This document shows, in pieces, positions 10,616-22,538 of a stretch of DNA of 29,958 bases. Every line of letters begins with the position of its first letter. Position 1 is the stretch's first letter. Under the pieces are notes generated by a model that was given only the letters and a program-made list of their open reading frames with translations, was not told the DNA's origin and made no database searches. Source of the DNA: Ichthyophthirius multifiliis (Eukaryota > Ciliophora > Oligohymenophorea > Hymenostomatida); NCBI RefSeq assembly GCF_000220395.1, contig NW_004087068.1, positions 1 to 29,958 on the forward strand, written 5' to 3'. The position numbers and the translations under genes are program-made.

Positions 10616-11840
10616 TCAAAATTTAGGCATTGGTATTTTTAAGTGGACTTCTTTAGTTGCCATCATATTTTTAAAAATTCCAAGTTTCGCATCTTTTTTT
10701 ATAAAAATCAAAAAAAATTATGATAAAAGATTAAATAAATATACCTCTAGTTGATTTTCCGATAGTAAATTATGGATTCGAATTTTTTTTTGAGTTATAT
10801 TAAACTCCATTCGATTATCTAAATAATTAATATATACCAATTTATTAATTTGCATATATTAATATTTTACGGTTAATTAATATGTGAAATTGACCAATTT
10901 TGATTTTAATTTACGAATCTTTTTGCCTTAGGTATAGAATACTTAGGTTCATTTTATATTTTTGAAGTTTTAGGAACATTTTTTAAAATATAACTACCTG
11001 GTCCGACTAAATTAGGAGTTGAACCCATATAAACTAAAGGAGATTAGCCTGCAACTTCTCTTTTTTAACCAAATGTAAACTTTGGAGGATTTTTTTAATC
11101 ATATCTAAATGAAGGATTATATTAAGGTCCTGGAGTACCTCTTTATCTTCTGGGATCATTTTAGAACTAAAATAAAGTAAAAAAAATAAGAAAGAAAGAA
11201 AATAACATATTTTTTTTTTAATAAAAACTCTCAATTCTAATCCAATTTTAACATTAGGAGGTTGAGATCTTCTATTTACATCGGCATTATTTGGATAAAA
11301 CTTTAATTTTATTTTGTTTCATTTCATTTCATTTTTTTGTTTAAAAAAAAAATATACATCTTTATCTTATCTCAAATAATAGTCATATTTTGCGCCTGTA
11401 TTTAATGTATTTCTTTATTATGTACCAATTACCCATTCTGGATTCTTAAATATAAGTATTTAATTATAATCTTTAAGTTATTTTTTATTTTATTTTTTAC
11501 ATTTTTAAAAATGAAAGTATCACTACCTCTAATATTATATGCAGGTCCTGGAGAAGTTTTTCCTTTTTTTTAAAAAAAAACAATTAATTATAGGATTTTT
11601 AAAAATAAAATATTTACCAACAAAATTCTATTTTGCTAATTCTTTGCTTTAAAATACTTTTTATTATTATTATCTGCCAGCAGTTCCAAATCCATATATT
11701 GGAGCTGATTATTTTTCTGATAACTTCATTTTACCAAAACTGCTATACATGTTTGCGGATTAAAAATTTAAAAGATCTTTATAAGAATATACTTTATTAA
11801 GTGTTTATTGATCATCTTATAATTCTGGATTTATATTCAT
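10616..11840 (-). CDS. Sperm-tail PG-rich repeat protein (SHIPPO/ODF3-like)
   Basis: Seven exons on the minus strand: 11840-11618, 11562-11501, 11444-11358, 11300-11229, 11166-10871, 10818-10745, 10692-10616. The six introns are about 50-60 nt, all GT...AG, and all phases agree, giving 296 residues from MNINPELQDDQQ to KEVHLKIPMPKF and a TGA at 10616. PG-rich motifs are TSPGPAYN (about 77-84), GTPGPQYNPSFRY (158-170) and NLVGPGSYIL (200-209), followed by the usual basic elements KYSIPKAKR and NPQFTIGKSTR. The length is close to human ODF3 (254). Proteins with these repeats lie on or inside the lumen of axonemal doublet microtubules, so a ciliary structural role is expected here; that is inference from the family. 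It faces the orphan at 9818 tail to tail and is near the WDR49-like gene. Confidence 0.9.
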
Positions 11841-12556
11841 TTTAATAAATGATACGTATATTTATGTTTTTATTTTATAGATAAATAAATTTATTAAATA
11901 ATAAAAATAGAAATAAAAAATTATAATTTTATATATAAATGTTTTTATAAATATTAATACCTATTATTTTATAATAAATATTTATATATGCTAATTTTAT
12001 TTTATTATATTATAAATAAATTTGATTTTATATTTTTAACTAAATAAAAATTTTATTAAATAAATACTACAATAATGATTTTAATTATAAAAATAATATA
12101 CATAATATTTTTAATATACTTTTTGTTATTAATTTTGACCACAATTTTAGATTAGTAATTAATAATTAAATAATTTATATTAGATTTCTTGTAATAATAA
12201 GACAAATTTAAAAAAATAAATATCTATACTAAAAATATATATATTGATATTGTCAATACTTTTATTTTTTATTTATTATTTAAAAAAAATTAACATAGTA
12301 TTAAGTTTTTAGTTTTTATTTTTATATAATAATAATTAAAAATATCAAATTTTTAATCTTTTGTATTATTTTATGTTTTCAAAATTAATAAAATAGTTGA
12401 GATTTTATTTATTAAATTTTTAATAATTATAAATAAAATATTTTTTTTTTTTTTTTCTTTTTAGAATTAATAATTAATTATGTTTTACTTAAAAGCATTA
12501 CTGCTCTTAAAATTAAGAATATATAATTCTCATTAAATAATTTAATATCAAAAAAA
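11841..12556. other. AT-rich upstream region before the assembly gap
   Basis: No gene seen. It contains long A and T runs and presumably the promoter of the PG-rich gene. It ends at the N run. Confidence 0.6.
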
Positions 12557-12939
12557 NNNNNNNNNNNNNNNNNNNNNNNNNNNNNNNNNNNNNNNNNNNN
12601 NNNNNNNNNNNNNNNNNNNNNNNNNNNNNNNNNNNNNNNNNNNNNNNNNNNNNNNNNNNNNNNNNNNNNNNNNNNNNNNNNNNNNNNNNNNNNNNNNNNN
12701 NNNNNNNNNNNNNNNNNNNNNNNNNNNNNNNNNNNNNNNNNNNNNNNNNNNNNNNNNNNNNNNNNNNNNNNNNNNNNNNNNNNNNNNNNNNNNNNNNNNN
12801 NNNNNNNNNNNNNNNNNNNNNNNNNNNNNNNNNNNNNNNNNNNNNNNNNNNNNNNNNNNNNNNNNNNNNNNNNNNNNNNNNNNNNNNNNNNNNNNNNNNN
12901 NNNNNNNNNNNNNNNNNNNNNNNNNNNNNNNNNNNNNNN
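12557..12939. other. Assembly gap (383 N)
   Basis: Run of undetermined bases. The length is not a round default, so it may reflect an estimate from paired reads. Nothing can be said about its content. Confidence 0.99.
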
Positions 12940-13060
12940 TATATTAAGAGATTAAAGATTTTTTTAAATATAATTATAAAAATATTTAGTGATAAAAAAT
13001 ATTATAAAAAAATAATTTAAATACTCAAAATACTATCAAAAAAAAAAGAGAAAAAAAAAA

Positions 13061-13774
13061 ATGGAAAATATTAATAATACAAATTTATTAAAAATAAACC
13101 CATAATAACTATTAGTTTTGCTATAATTATAATAATATCTATAAGCTTAATAAATATTATAAAATCTATAAAATCCTTTAATAAATAATAAATAATATAC
13201 AAATAATAATAATTAAAGTTAAATAAAACTTGAATAAAACTTAGAAAATGCAGATTCTACTTGCGAAAACTCACCAAAATTAAAAAACTATATATTCTTG
13301 AAAAATAAGAATATAAAAAAAATGAAGAAAAATAAAATGGAAAAGATAATTAATAAAATTCTATATTAAAATTAGAATAAAATGGAAAATAAAGATAAGA
13401 ATGTTATACATATAAATTTTACAAAAAATCTATTAAAATCCTTCAGAAGATATATAGAAGAATACCATAAATCTGATTTAGAAATATAAAATTAAATTAG
13501 ATAAGATTTTTTAAATCATACTATAAATAATTAATTGTTGATTCATTTTATGACTTCTTCAAAAACCGCTAAATATTTTTAATTATTTGTTGATGGGCCA
13601 GCTTAAAAATGGGCAAAAGAGTAAAGCAGGCTAAAAAAATAAGATTAATAGCTTTAATTGATTGAAATTTGTAGGTAAAGGGTTTTTGATAAAATTAAAA
13701 TCAAAAAAATTATATAATAAGAAGATCAATAAAATATAAAAATAGATGGAAATTTTATTAAAATAGAAGAATGA
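13061..13774 (+). CDS. Unrecognised Q/N/K-rich protein
   Basis: Single-exon frame of 238 codons: ATG at 13061 after an A-rich leader, TGA at 13772-13774, 237 residues. The N-terminal half is low complexity (MENINNTNLLKINPQQLLVL, then N/Q runs). The C-terminal half looks folded and charged: NFTKNLLKSFRRYIEEYHKS, LLIHFMTSSKTAKYFQLF, VDGPAQKWAKEQSRLKKQ, LIEICRQRVFDKIKIKKI. Predicted helices are likely. No catalytic motif, membrane segment or known family is recognised. The gap ends only 121 bases upstream, so an earlier exon could be hidden there. Confidence 0.6.
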
Positions 13775-14143
13775 CATATAAAAATCATAATTAATAATTA
13801 ATAAAAAAAAAAATATATAAAATATATATCAAATATATATAATAAATTTGAAACTTACATATGCACATAATTTTTTTTTTAATTAATTATATAAATAGAA
13901 TTATAGATTATTTTTCTTTATTTTTTTATATAAAATAAATTAATAGCAAACCAATAAAAATTTCTATTTACATCATTAAATATAATAAATTACTATTTGA
14001 TTATTTCATTAAAATTATTTATTATTATATATTGTATATTTTATTATTTTTTTAATAATAATAAATTAATTTTTTTATATATATATATTTAATATAATAT
14101 ATGTATATATAAAAAAAATTTATTAAAAATAAAATAAAATATT

Positions 14144-14186
14144 AATATTTATATTTATATTTATATTTATATTTATATTTATTATA
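14144..14186. repeat. TTTATA hexamer microsatellite
   Basis: About six tandem copies of TTTATA in non-coding DNA. Simple sequence repeat. Confidence 0.85.
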
Positions 14187-15987
14187 TTTTATATCTAATA
14201 AGAATTTTATATTTTAGATAAAATCATATAAAAAATGATTTCATTATAAAATAAAAAATAAATTATTTAAAAATATTAAATAATTTATAATTATATTTGT
14301 TTAATTATTTTATATATATTTTTTTAATATAAAAATAAATAAGCTATTAATTATATAATAATTTTAATGTTATAATACTTTATAATTTAAATTTCTTAAA
14401 AATTTTAAAAATAATTGTATTTCTAAATTAAATCTTGTTAGTTATTTAATAACGAAGATATTGATTTTTTATAGTTCTTTTAATAGTTTTATATATTCTT
14501 AAATAATAGATAATTTTTGTTTTGTTTTTAAATTAAATAGAAATATATAATTATAAAATGAAAAATAAAGTGAAACAAAATAATTATAAATTGAATATCA
14601 ATAAAAAAAATATATTTTGATAAATTATCTTTTTCCTTTCGCAATCAAATATTTGGTTAGTTCTACTGTATTAGGTTAATAAATTAAAGTTTTTAGGTAA
14701 ATTTTACTCTAATATATATAGTATTATGTGAAATTTATATATATATCGTATTAAATGTACTTAAATTATATATAAATATTTTAATTACATTTCATATAAA
14801 AGCAATAAAGATTTTCATATATTAATTTAAATTTCAGAATTCTTCACAATATGTCAAATTTTAGAACAAAATTAAAAAATATAATTTAGATAAATAATTA
14901 AGTACAAAAAATTTAAATTTAAAATTAATAATTTTAAAATTTTATAATTAATAATTAATATATTTAAATAAATATTAATATATTTTCCAATTATTTTTAA
15001 AATTAAAAAATTTAAATTTTTTGTTTTAAAATATAAAAATTATGATATTAATTTATTACTGATATTCCAGAATTAATATATTAGTATAATATTGAAATAA
15101 CTTTTTCTAAAATAAATTAAATAATATTTTAATTATTATAAACTTCTTTAAATTTATATAGAATATTTTTTATAATATAAAATATATATAATTATCTATA
15201 TTAAAAAATATATAAATAAAACAAATATATATATAAATATTAATGTTAATTTATATAAAAATCTTTTAATTTTTTTTATTGTTTTATATATAGATATTAT
15301 GTATTTTATATTTTTTTTTAATATTATTATATACTTTAAACTTATTGTTAGATGCTATAAAAATATTATTACATCTAAATTATTTATATTAAGTAAATTG
15401 CATTATAAATTTATAAATTATACTTCTTTAAATTTACAAATAGTTTTATTGATTTAATTTATCATATCTTTATAATAGAGAATGTGATAATAAGTTTATA
15501 TATTTCGTTTTAATTTAGAATAATTATAAATAATAGAATAATAAAAATTACTTTTCATATAATTTTAATTATTATGACATAAATATTCTATAAAATTTAT
15601 CATTTTTTTTTTTATTTTTTATGTAATATTTAAAAAAAAAAAAATCTAAAAATAAGAAATTGAAAAAATTGGGATAATGGACTTTTTATGTTTATGATTG
15701 AGCTTTTAAAAACAAACTATAGAAAAAACGAAAAAAAAAACAATATGGACTAGTAAAAATATTATAAAGGTTTAGAATTTATTGATATAAGTGTAAAATT
15801 AATATTTTTAATATAAATTAGATATAAAATTTTATTTATTATATATTTAAAATATATTATCTTTTATTAAGAAAAAAAATAAAAAAATTTGTGATCTAAA
15901 ACTATATTTTAAAGATGTTTTTTAAATGATATAATTATGGAAAAAAATTAAGAGAATAAATATAAAATGAAATAAAAATTGAAATAA

Positions 15988-16019
15988 TAATTAATACATA
16001 TATATATATATATATATAT
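15988..16019. repeat. AT microsatellite
   Basis: Run of alternating A and T of about 22-30 bases in intergenic DNA. No function evident. Confidence 0.75.
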
Positions 16020-16549
16020 TATTATAATGATCGTTTAAAATTATTTTAACTTTAAATATATGATATATTTGATATATAAAAAAATTTAAAATAAAAAATA
16101 AATACAATATATAAATAAAAACTTATAGGATAAATAGAATAAAGAATAAAAAAATTATTTTATATTTATAATCTTTATAAATTATTCATATAAATATATA
16201 AGAGATTTAATTTAATAAATTAAAAATTTAATATAAATTTAATTTATTGAATAAATTAAAAATAATAAATATATTTAATTTATAGAGAAAAAAAAGTAAA
16301 TATACGATATATATATTAATATTTATAAAAATATGAAATTAAATATATAAATTATATATATTTATATATATATTATATAAATTTTCATATATATATGTAT
16401 TTTTTTATATATATCTAAATTAGAATAAAAAATTTATTTAAATAAAAATTTTAATAAAAATTGTATTAATTATTAATTATAAGTATTGTTAATTTTAGTT
16501 TATTTTAATTTTTCTTTATAACAATGTTAATAAATATGTATATTTTTAA

Positions 16550-18960
16550 TCATTATTTTTCTTTAAAATCTAATTTCGACTGAATAATTTCTAATAATTT
16601 AGTTCCTCCTGCTTATTAAGCACTATTTAAAGCTTGGGATATATCTTTTTTAGCTTAAATAATTTTACATTCTAAACCATTATTTTACATTTGCAGAAGT
16701 TAATATTTTTTTTCATGATTTTAACATATAAACTAAAGATTTTCTTATTCTTATTTATTTTTAAGTAACTTCAGCTATTTTTTTTTAACATTTATTTTAA
16801 GAAATAATAATATAATTTACATTTTAATCATCTATTTATTATTGTATAAAGGACAATTATTTCCTTATTATATCATTATTATTTCCAAATAAATTACAAT
16901 TTATTTTTTATAATAATTCATTTTAAAACTGTTATACTTTTAATTAAAGTTAACTATTTTCAATTTTTATATTTGCATTTTCTTCTTCTAATAAATTTAT
17001 TCTTAATAAATATTAGTCAACATATGTATTCCTTGGTTATATTTCTTTCAATAAATCAAACTCATCTAACATTTTATTGAGTATTTATTTCAATTTCTAT
17101 TCGTTTTTATTTACTTCTTCTATTATTTAATCATCATTATTATTTTAATTAGTTTTAAATTACTTATCTATTTAATTATTATTATTTTATTTCGATTATA
17201 AATTATTTTGCTAGCATTTTTTTTCCAGCTCTTATATTTTTTACTCATAAATATTCTTTTAATCTATCAATTAAGTTTTTAATTAATTATTTTATTTCTT
17301 TAAAAATTCATAGTCTTCTTTTTATGTTGAACCGTTTTAAAGGAATATACTTTAGTTAGTATTTTAGCTTTTCAAGTTAAATACTTAATTTTGTAAATCT
17401 TTTATTATATTTTCTTTAATTTATAACTAATTTGTTATTTTTTATTAAATATTTTTTTTTATTTAAAAAAAAAAAAAAATGGTTTTACCACTTATTTTAA
17501 TTATATAATTTATTTATCATAAAAATTCATTTAATATTAGTTTATTTAATTTATATCATTTTATGAAATTTCTTATATACTATTTTAATTAGAAGTACTA
17601 TTTTATTCAACTAAATCACTCTTTTTTTATATATATTAAAAAAAAATATATATATTAATAATAATAATTATTTACTAATCTAGTTAAAAGTTTAAAATCA
17701 TGCTGTTTTTCTTAAATATCTTAATTATTAAGAAAATTCATTTATTCAGAGCTACTTGAAAAAGTAAACCTTTTTTCTAAAGTATATGTTTTTTCAGGAG
17801 ATTTAGATTTTTATTTCTCTTTTATCCCAAAAGTAGATTGTAACTCTTATTCCATTTATTATATCTAACTATCAATGTTATTTATATCTTTTAATGCATA
17901 TTATTTATGAATATATATTTTATTATTTGGTTTCTCTTATTAAAAGTTTTGCTTTTCTTAGGCCATTTATTGCAATTTTGAACCTAAATCTGTATTTTAA
18001 ACTTTTTTATGTATAATATCACGCCTTGTATTATCTTCTTACTTATATTTATAATGTGATTAGACTTGTTTTTATTATAAAGCTTCCCTTTTATTATTTT
18101 AATAATTTAAATTTTACTTTCTTTCTGTTGTTTCTACACTCTTTTCTCTATATGATGACGTATTATTAATATTGCTATTATTATTATGATTACTATTATA
18201 ATGGTTATTATTTCTTATATTTTAAACATTTGAAGGAAAATAACTTTAATTAAAAACTTTAGGCTTTAGTATATCATCTATTTTTTTTTATTTATGGACA
18301 CTTTTTGGAGTTTAAAGAGCTTTAGGCTATGGTTAAGGTGGTTAAGGTTGCTAAATATGCTAATAGTCTTAAAGAGCTTAAGATAATTTAGATTTTTATG
18401 TTGAATGGTTAGAAATCAAGCTCTATTCATCTTCTGTTTCATGCATATCGATTCTATTATGATTTTTGTTTTTTTTTTAAAAAAAAAGAAATAAATAACC
18501 TTTGGTATTATAATGTATATAATAATCTAGCTTTGGAGTCTATGGAATCTTCTAAAAGTTAATTTTCTTGTAAATTTCCTTATTGTTAGTAATTAGACTC
18601 ATTGATTTTTTTTCCGATGTTTATTGTTAATTTACCTAAAGTGAATACTTAATCACCATTATATATGTTAATATATGCTTCAACCTTTTTTTTGTTTTGA
18701 TTTTTTAATAAAAGTTAAAGGAATTTTATTGTTTATTTAAATACTGCTTTTGAGTTATATTCAGATTTATGGTTGTATTTTAATGAAATTTTAAAGTAAA
18801 AAGTTTCGTTTATTTAAAATATATTATTATTAGGTTCATATGGTCTCCTTCTTTTTGTTTCAGATTTGTTTTAACCTATTTTTATTTTATTTTTTTAAAT
18901 ATTAATAAGAAAGTTTATTAATACCCCTTGATAATGTTATGGATACTTATGCGTTTTATG
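16550..18960 (-). CDS. NT-C2 domain and coiled-coil protein
   Basis: Multi-exon minus-strand gene ending at TGA 16550-16552. Introns at about 18454-18499, 17621-17675 and 17427-17487 join in phase; another near 18890-18940 is likely, and the start codon is not resolved. After a basic stretch (SETKRRRPYEP) comes about 110 residues with an NT-C2 (EEIG1/EHBP1-type) pattern: NETFYFKISLKYNHKSEY, then GDQVFTLGKLTINIGKKINE and LLEDSIDSKARLLYTLQYQ. A long Q/N/S-rich linker follows (HIQQPQPPQPQPKALQTPKS), then coiled coil (IKENIIKDLQNQVFNLKSQN, MLDEFDLLKEIQPRNTYVDQ) and a conserved-looking end, DISQALNSAQQAGGTKLLEI. NT-C2 domains bind membranes or cytoskeleton, so a linker role there is inferred. The frame must change once at an A9 run near 16777-16787, probably a homopolymer error. 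Total about 720 residues. Confidence 0.7.
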
Positions 18961-19245
18961 AATTATAGTTTATATATAAATTTTAGAAAGTTATTTCAAT
19001 ATTATATTTGTGTGAATTTTTATTTTTGGTAATCATTTTCTATTTGATTTTTTTTTTTTAATTAAATATATATAATATTTAATGCTTTTTTCAAATATAA
19101 AAATAAACATAATCATTGTATATTTTAATTTACTAAGTAAAAAAAATAAAATAATACAAATGTTTTTTTTTTCAAAAAATATATATCTATCGAAAAAAAT
19201 ACTTCCATATAATTTAAATAATATATAAATAAAAACAGATATATA
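18961..19245. other. Spacer between NT-C2 gene and TIP41
   Basis: AT-rich; it should include the promoter and first codons of the NT-C2 gene and the 3' end of the TIP41 transcript, both on the minus strand. No specific signal is seen. Confidence 0.4.
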
Positions 19246-20427
19246 TCATTTAAAATAAATTTTCTCTCTTTCAACTAGAATAACATCCAAAAATTGGTAA
19301 ATAGCATGAGATTATCCTAAAATAAAAAAAATACAAACTATAAATAGTAAAAATTACCTTAATCTAAATTCCATTAAGGTGTAAATTCAAATCCTTTACT
19401 TTTAATATTTTTATAAGTATCTTCTCTAACTTAAAATTCTCTTAGTATATAATTCCAAGTGAAATCATGATAATATCTAGTATCATAAATCCTAATGATT
19501 ACATCATCGACTCTCAAATAATGTCTTAATAATCCAAAAAAGCAATCTCCCATAACTCTAAACCTGAATTCACTACTTGTATATCCTGTATCACCTAAAA
19601 TAAAATAAATTTTTGTGGATAAATAAATATAAATTGGCGAAATTATTATTAAAAAGTAAAAAAATTGATTTTTTATTATATAAAAATTATTATAAATATA
19701 TTTTTTTAAAAAAAAGTGAAATTTAATTATATATAAAACCCAATTCGTCTTCCCATAAATTTATCATATTAGCCCATTTAATTTAGTTTTTTTCAGTTAA
19801 ATTTTCGAGAGGAATCTCATCGTTTGTTTTTTCAGCATAAGGGAATTGTAATTATTCTTTTTAGATATTAAATTGATAAGAAACTGATAATAAATCTTTC
19901 AAATAACTATGATTTTTTTAAATATCACTTAATATTGAATATTTCTTTATCGTTCCTTTATATGGAGTACTAAAAAAAACATCAGATATCTGTTAAATAG
20001 TCTTAATTTCAACATTTGTTTACTTATTTGAATTCTTTTATTACCACTCTTCACTGTATTTTACTTTTACTTCTTTAGGAAAGATTGTTATATTGTTAAC
20101 TTCTTCATATTTTTATAAATTCTTTGTCAAATCTAAATATGCATTTATCCTAAACTTAAAATTTGATAATAAGAGACTATCTTTAGGTAGTATTTCTAAA
20201 CAAAAATCATTTTCTGGATTTAATATTTTTGCATAATTTTCATTATATACTACATCTGGTATTGCATTTAATAATAAATTGTCTTATAACATGTCTAATT
20301 CATCTGATGGAGCTATTCCTCCCTTTTAAAATTAAAACAGCCAATTATTTTACTAATATTCTTCTTTTTTGGCTTTTGGGAGTTTTTATTTGATTTCATG
20401 TAAATTTGTTTTTGTTGTAGTTTTCAT
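19246..20427 (-). CDS. TIPRL: TIP41-like protein (TIPRL), PP2A regulator
   Basis: Three exons: 20427-19740, 19594-19358 and 19316-19246, with introns of 145 and 41 nt and consistent phases, coding for 331 residues from MKTTTKTNLHEIKQKLPKAK to LVEREKIYFK. Family hallmarks are present: an N-terminal NNWLFQF region like the W-containing start of TIP41, SDELDMLQDNLLLNAIPDVV, FSTPYKGTIKKYS (family consensus YTT.Y.GT), LWEDELGDTGYTSSEFRFRV, then the signature FGLLRHYLRVDDVIIRIYDT followed by RYYHD and YILREFQVRED. In other eukaryotes TIP41/TIPRL binds the catalytic subunit of PP2A-type phosphatases and acts in TOR signalling; the same cytosolic role is expected here. Human TIPRL is 272 residues; the extra length here is mainly in the Q-rich middle (about 120-190). 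Confidence 0.95.
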
Positions 20428-20719
20428 TTTTTTACTATATATATATATATAAATATATATCAATTTTATTTTATAAAATATTAAAAAGATATAATTTATT
20501 CGATTTTTTAACAACTATATAAATATGAAATGCATTATTTTTTATTAAATAGGATCTTTTTTTTTAAATAAATTTAAAAATTAAAAAAATATTCATTAAT
20601 TTTTACAAATTAATTTAATAAGATTATTTTTGTTTTTAATTATTTTTATTTAAAAAAAATAAAAATTCTCTTTATTTTAAAATAATAATAATAATTGAAA
20701 AAAAAAAAAAATTGTTATA
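20428..20719. other. Divergent spacer between TIP41 and the acidic Q-rich gene
   Basis: AT-rich 292 bases between two genes transcribed away from each other, so likely a shared promoter region. No specific element is identified. Confidence 0.5.
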
Positions 20720-21591
20720 ATGAAAAAATAAAACAAAAGCAAATAATTTCATCAGGTAATTAAATTACTAAGAAAAAACTGTGAAAATAACTCTTTTTAT
20801 ATAAATCAAAAAGGTAAATTTTAAATAATTAAATGCTTTAAGCATGTTGACTGAATACAACCTTAATTTGATTAATTATTAATAATTTTTAGAATAATTT
20901 AACAAATTTAATTAGTAAAATTTGCATTTGGAATTATATTAATATGTACTTTTTTAAATTTAAAAATTGTTAATATTTTTTATTCTTCTAGTTAAAAAAA
21001 ATAAAATCTAATATTTTTATCCCTTAAAAAACTTAAATTGTATAAATAATAGAAAAAGAAAAAGAATTAATAAATGAGTAATTAAAATTCTTTTTTATAA
21101 ATTAACAAAAAAATAGTTAAGAATAATAAGAAAATATAAGAAAAATATAAATATAATTATGTAATGATGATGAAGATGAATTTCAAGATGACTTTAAAAG
21201 TTAAGAAGAATAGTTTAATTCTAATTTGGAGGCAGTTAATTTAGAATGTTTGAGTTAAATACTAAAATTTGATAAAATAATATAAAAACCAAATGAAAAT
21301 AATAAGGTAAATTAAAAAGAATAAGAAGAGAACAATTAAAATAATAATGATTAAAGTTAAGATTAAGAAACAAAAAAAATAAATAATTAATAAAATAGTG
21401 CAAAAAAGTAACAAAAGAAATAAAAAAGTAATAATAATACTAATGAAGAGATTAAATAGTTTATACAAAGATTAGAATAATCTAATAAATAATTTAAATA
21501 AATATAAAAAATATAACCTTAAATTCCAGAATATTGGATTTAAAAACTTAAAGAAAAATATATTAAAAGTAAAATTAGTATAAATAAATGA
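20720..21591 (+). CDS. Acidic and Q-rich unrecognised protein
   Basis: The last exon, 20992-21591, is clear: 199 codons and a TGA, following a TTCTTCTAG acceptor. It reads QKTQIVQIIEKEKELINEQL, then an acidic patch DDEDEFQDDFKSQEEQFNSN, EAVNLECLSQILKFDKI, a Q/N/K-rich part, and the end QIPEYWIQKLKEKYIKS. Upstream pieces are an ATG at 20720 (MKKQNKSKQFHQVIKLLRKN, open to about 20811) and a segment at 20844-20914 (MLTEYNLNLINYQQFLEQFN) before a GTAAAA donor. Their phases do not join without a one-base change; an A8 run directly after the acceptor is the likely cause. The total would be about 230-260 residues. No domain recognised; a nuclear or nucleolar acidic protein is conceivable but unsupported. 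Confidence 0.6.
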
Positions 21592-22538
21592 TATTAAATT
21601 TAATATGAAAATAAATAAATTGCATTTTAAAAAAATAATTTTAAATTTATTTATTTCTCTAATTTTATTTGTTTAGTTTTGTTTTTTTTTTTTTTTTTCC
21701 CTGTAAATTAAAATTTTATTATATTATATAGATTATTATTTATTTTTATTTTTTATATGTACTTTTATATAATATATATCTGTATAGAAGTAATTAAATA
21801 AAATTATATTTAAAAATAATTTTATATTTATAATATTTCTTTATATATTATTTTAGTTATTTTAACTTAAATCAGAAAGAATGTCGATATATGTCTTTTA
21901 TTTACATTTTTTTTGTTATTGAAATTATTTCTTAATAAAAGAAATTCAGAAAAATAAACAAAACAACTATATGAATATATATATTATATAAATTTTATTT
22001 ATTGATTTATATTTTTAAGTTGTTTAATATAATGGTTTATTATTTTTAACAATATAATCATTTAATATTTAACAAAACTATTATTTATTAAGTTATAAGA
22101 TACCATAATTATAAAAAGTTATAGTTTAAAATTTTAATATATATTAATAGCTAAAATCCAATAAAAATAAATAAAAAAAAATTCAAATTTATAAATTAAA
22201 AATCATTAAAAAGTAAATAAATTTTATATGAAAAATATAATATTTTTATTATTTATTTTTCAATATATATAATATAATAACTAGTTTTGTTTTAATAAAG
22301 TCTTACGATTATTACATTTATATAATAATATAATATAATCCATTCAAATCGAAAAAAAAACTAATAAGTACATTAAAATATAATCGTAATATACAGAAAC
22401 AACAAATTCTAAAAATCTATTAAGAACCTATACAGTATTATGATAATTTTAATTTAATTAATATTCAAGATTCACTATAATGTGAATTTTTTTTAAATTA
22501 ATTTGAATTTTTAACATAAATCTGAAAATTTGGAAAAA
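21592..22538. other. AT-rich intergenic stretch
   Basis: No gene seen in about 950 bases. It includes a T14 run near 21685 and short AT repeats. The translation in all frames is low complexity. Confidence 0.55.

Larger units (their letters stand above)
13775..16549. other. Long AT-rich intergenic stretch
   Basis: About 2.8 kb with no supported gene. It holds simple repeats, listed separately, and a minus-strand frame open from about 14720 to a TGA near 14213 that includes QYSRTNQIFDCERKKIIY but is otherwise K/N/I/F/L/Y, so probably chance. Near 15677 is a short segment resembling the start of the orphan at 9818, described in the findings. Confidence 0.5.

Noticed and set aside
14213-14720. 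Minus-strand frame open for about 170 codons
   Set aside because: Composition is that of translated random AT-rich DNA, with no start, splice pattern or domain apart from one short varied stretch.
21262-21468. Minus-strand open frame rich in I, L and F, like a membrane protein
   Set aside because: It is the complement of the K/N/Q-rich coding exon at 20992-21591; the hydrophobic look is a shadow of that composition.
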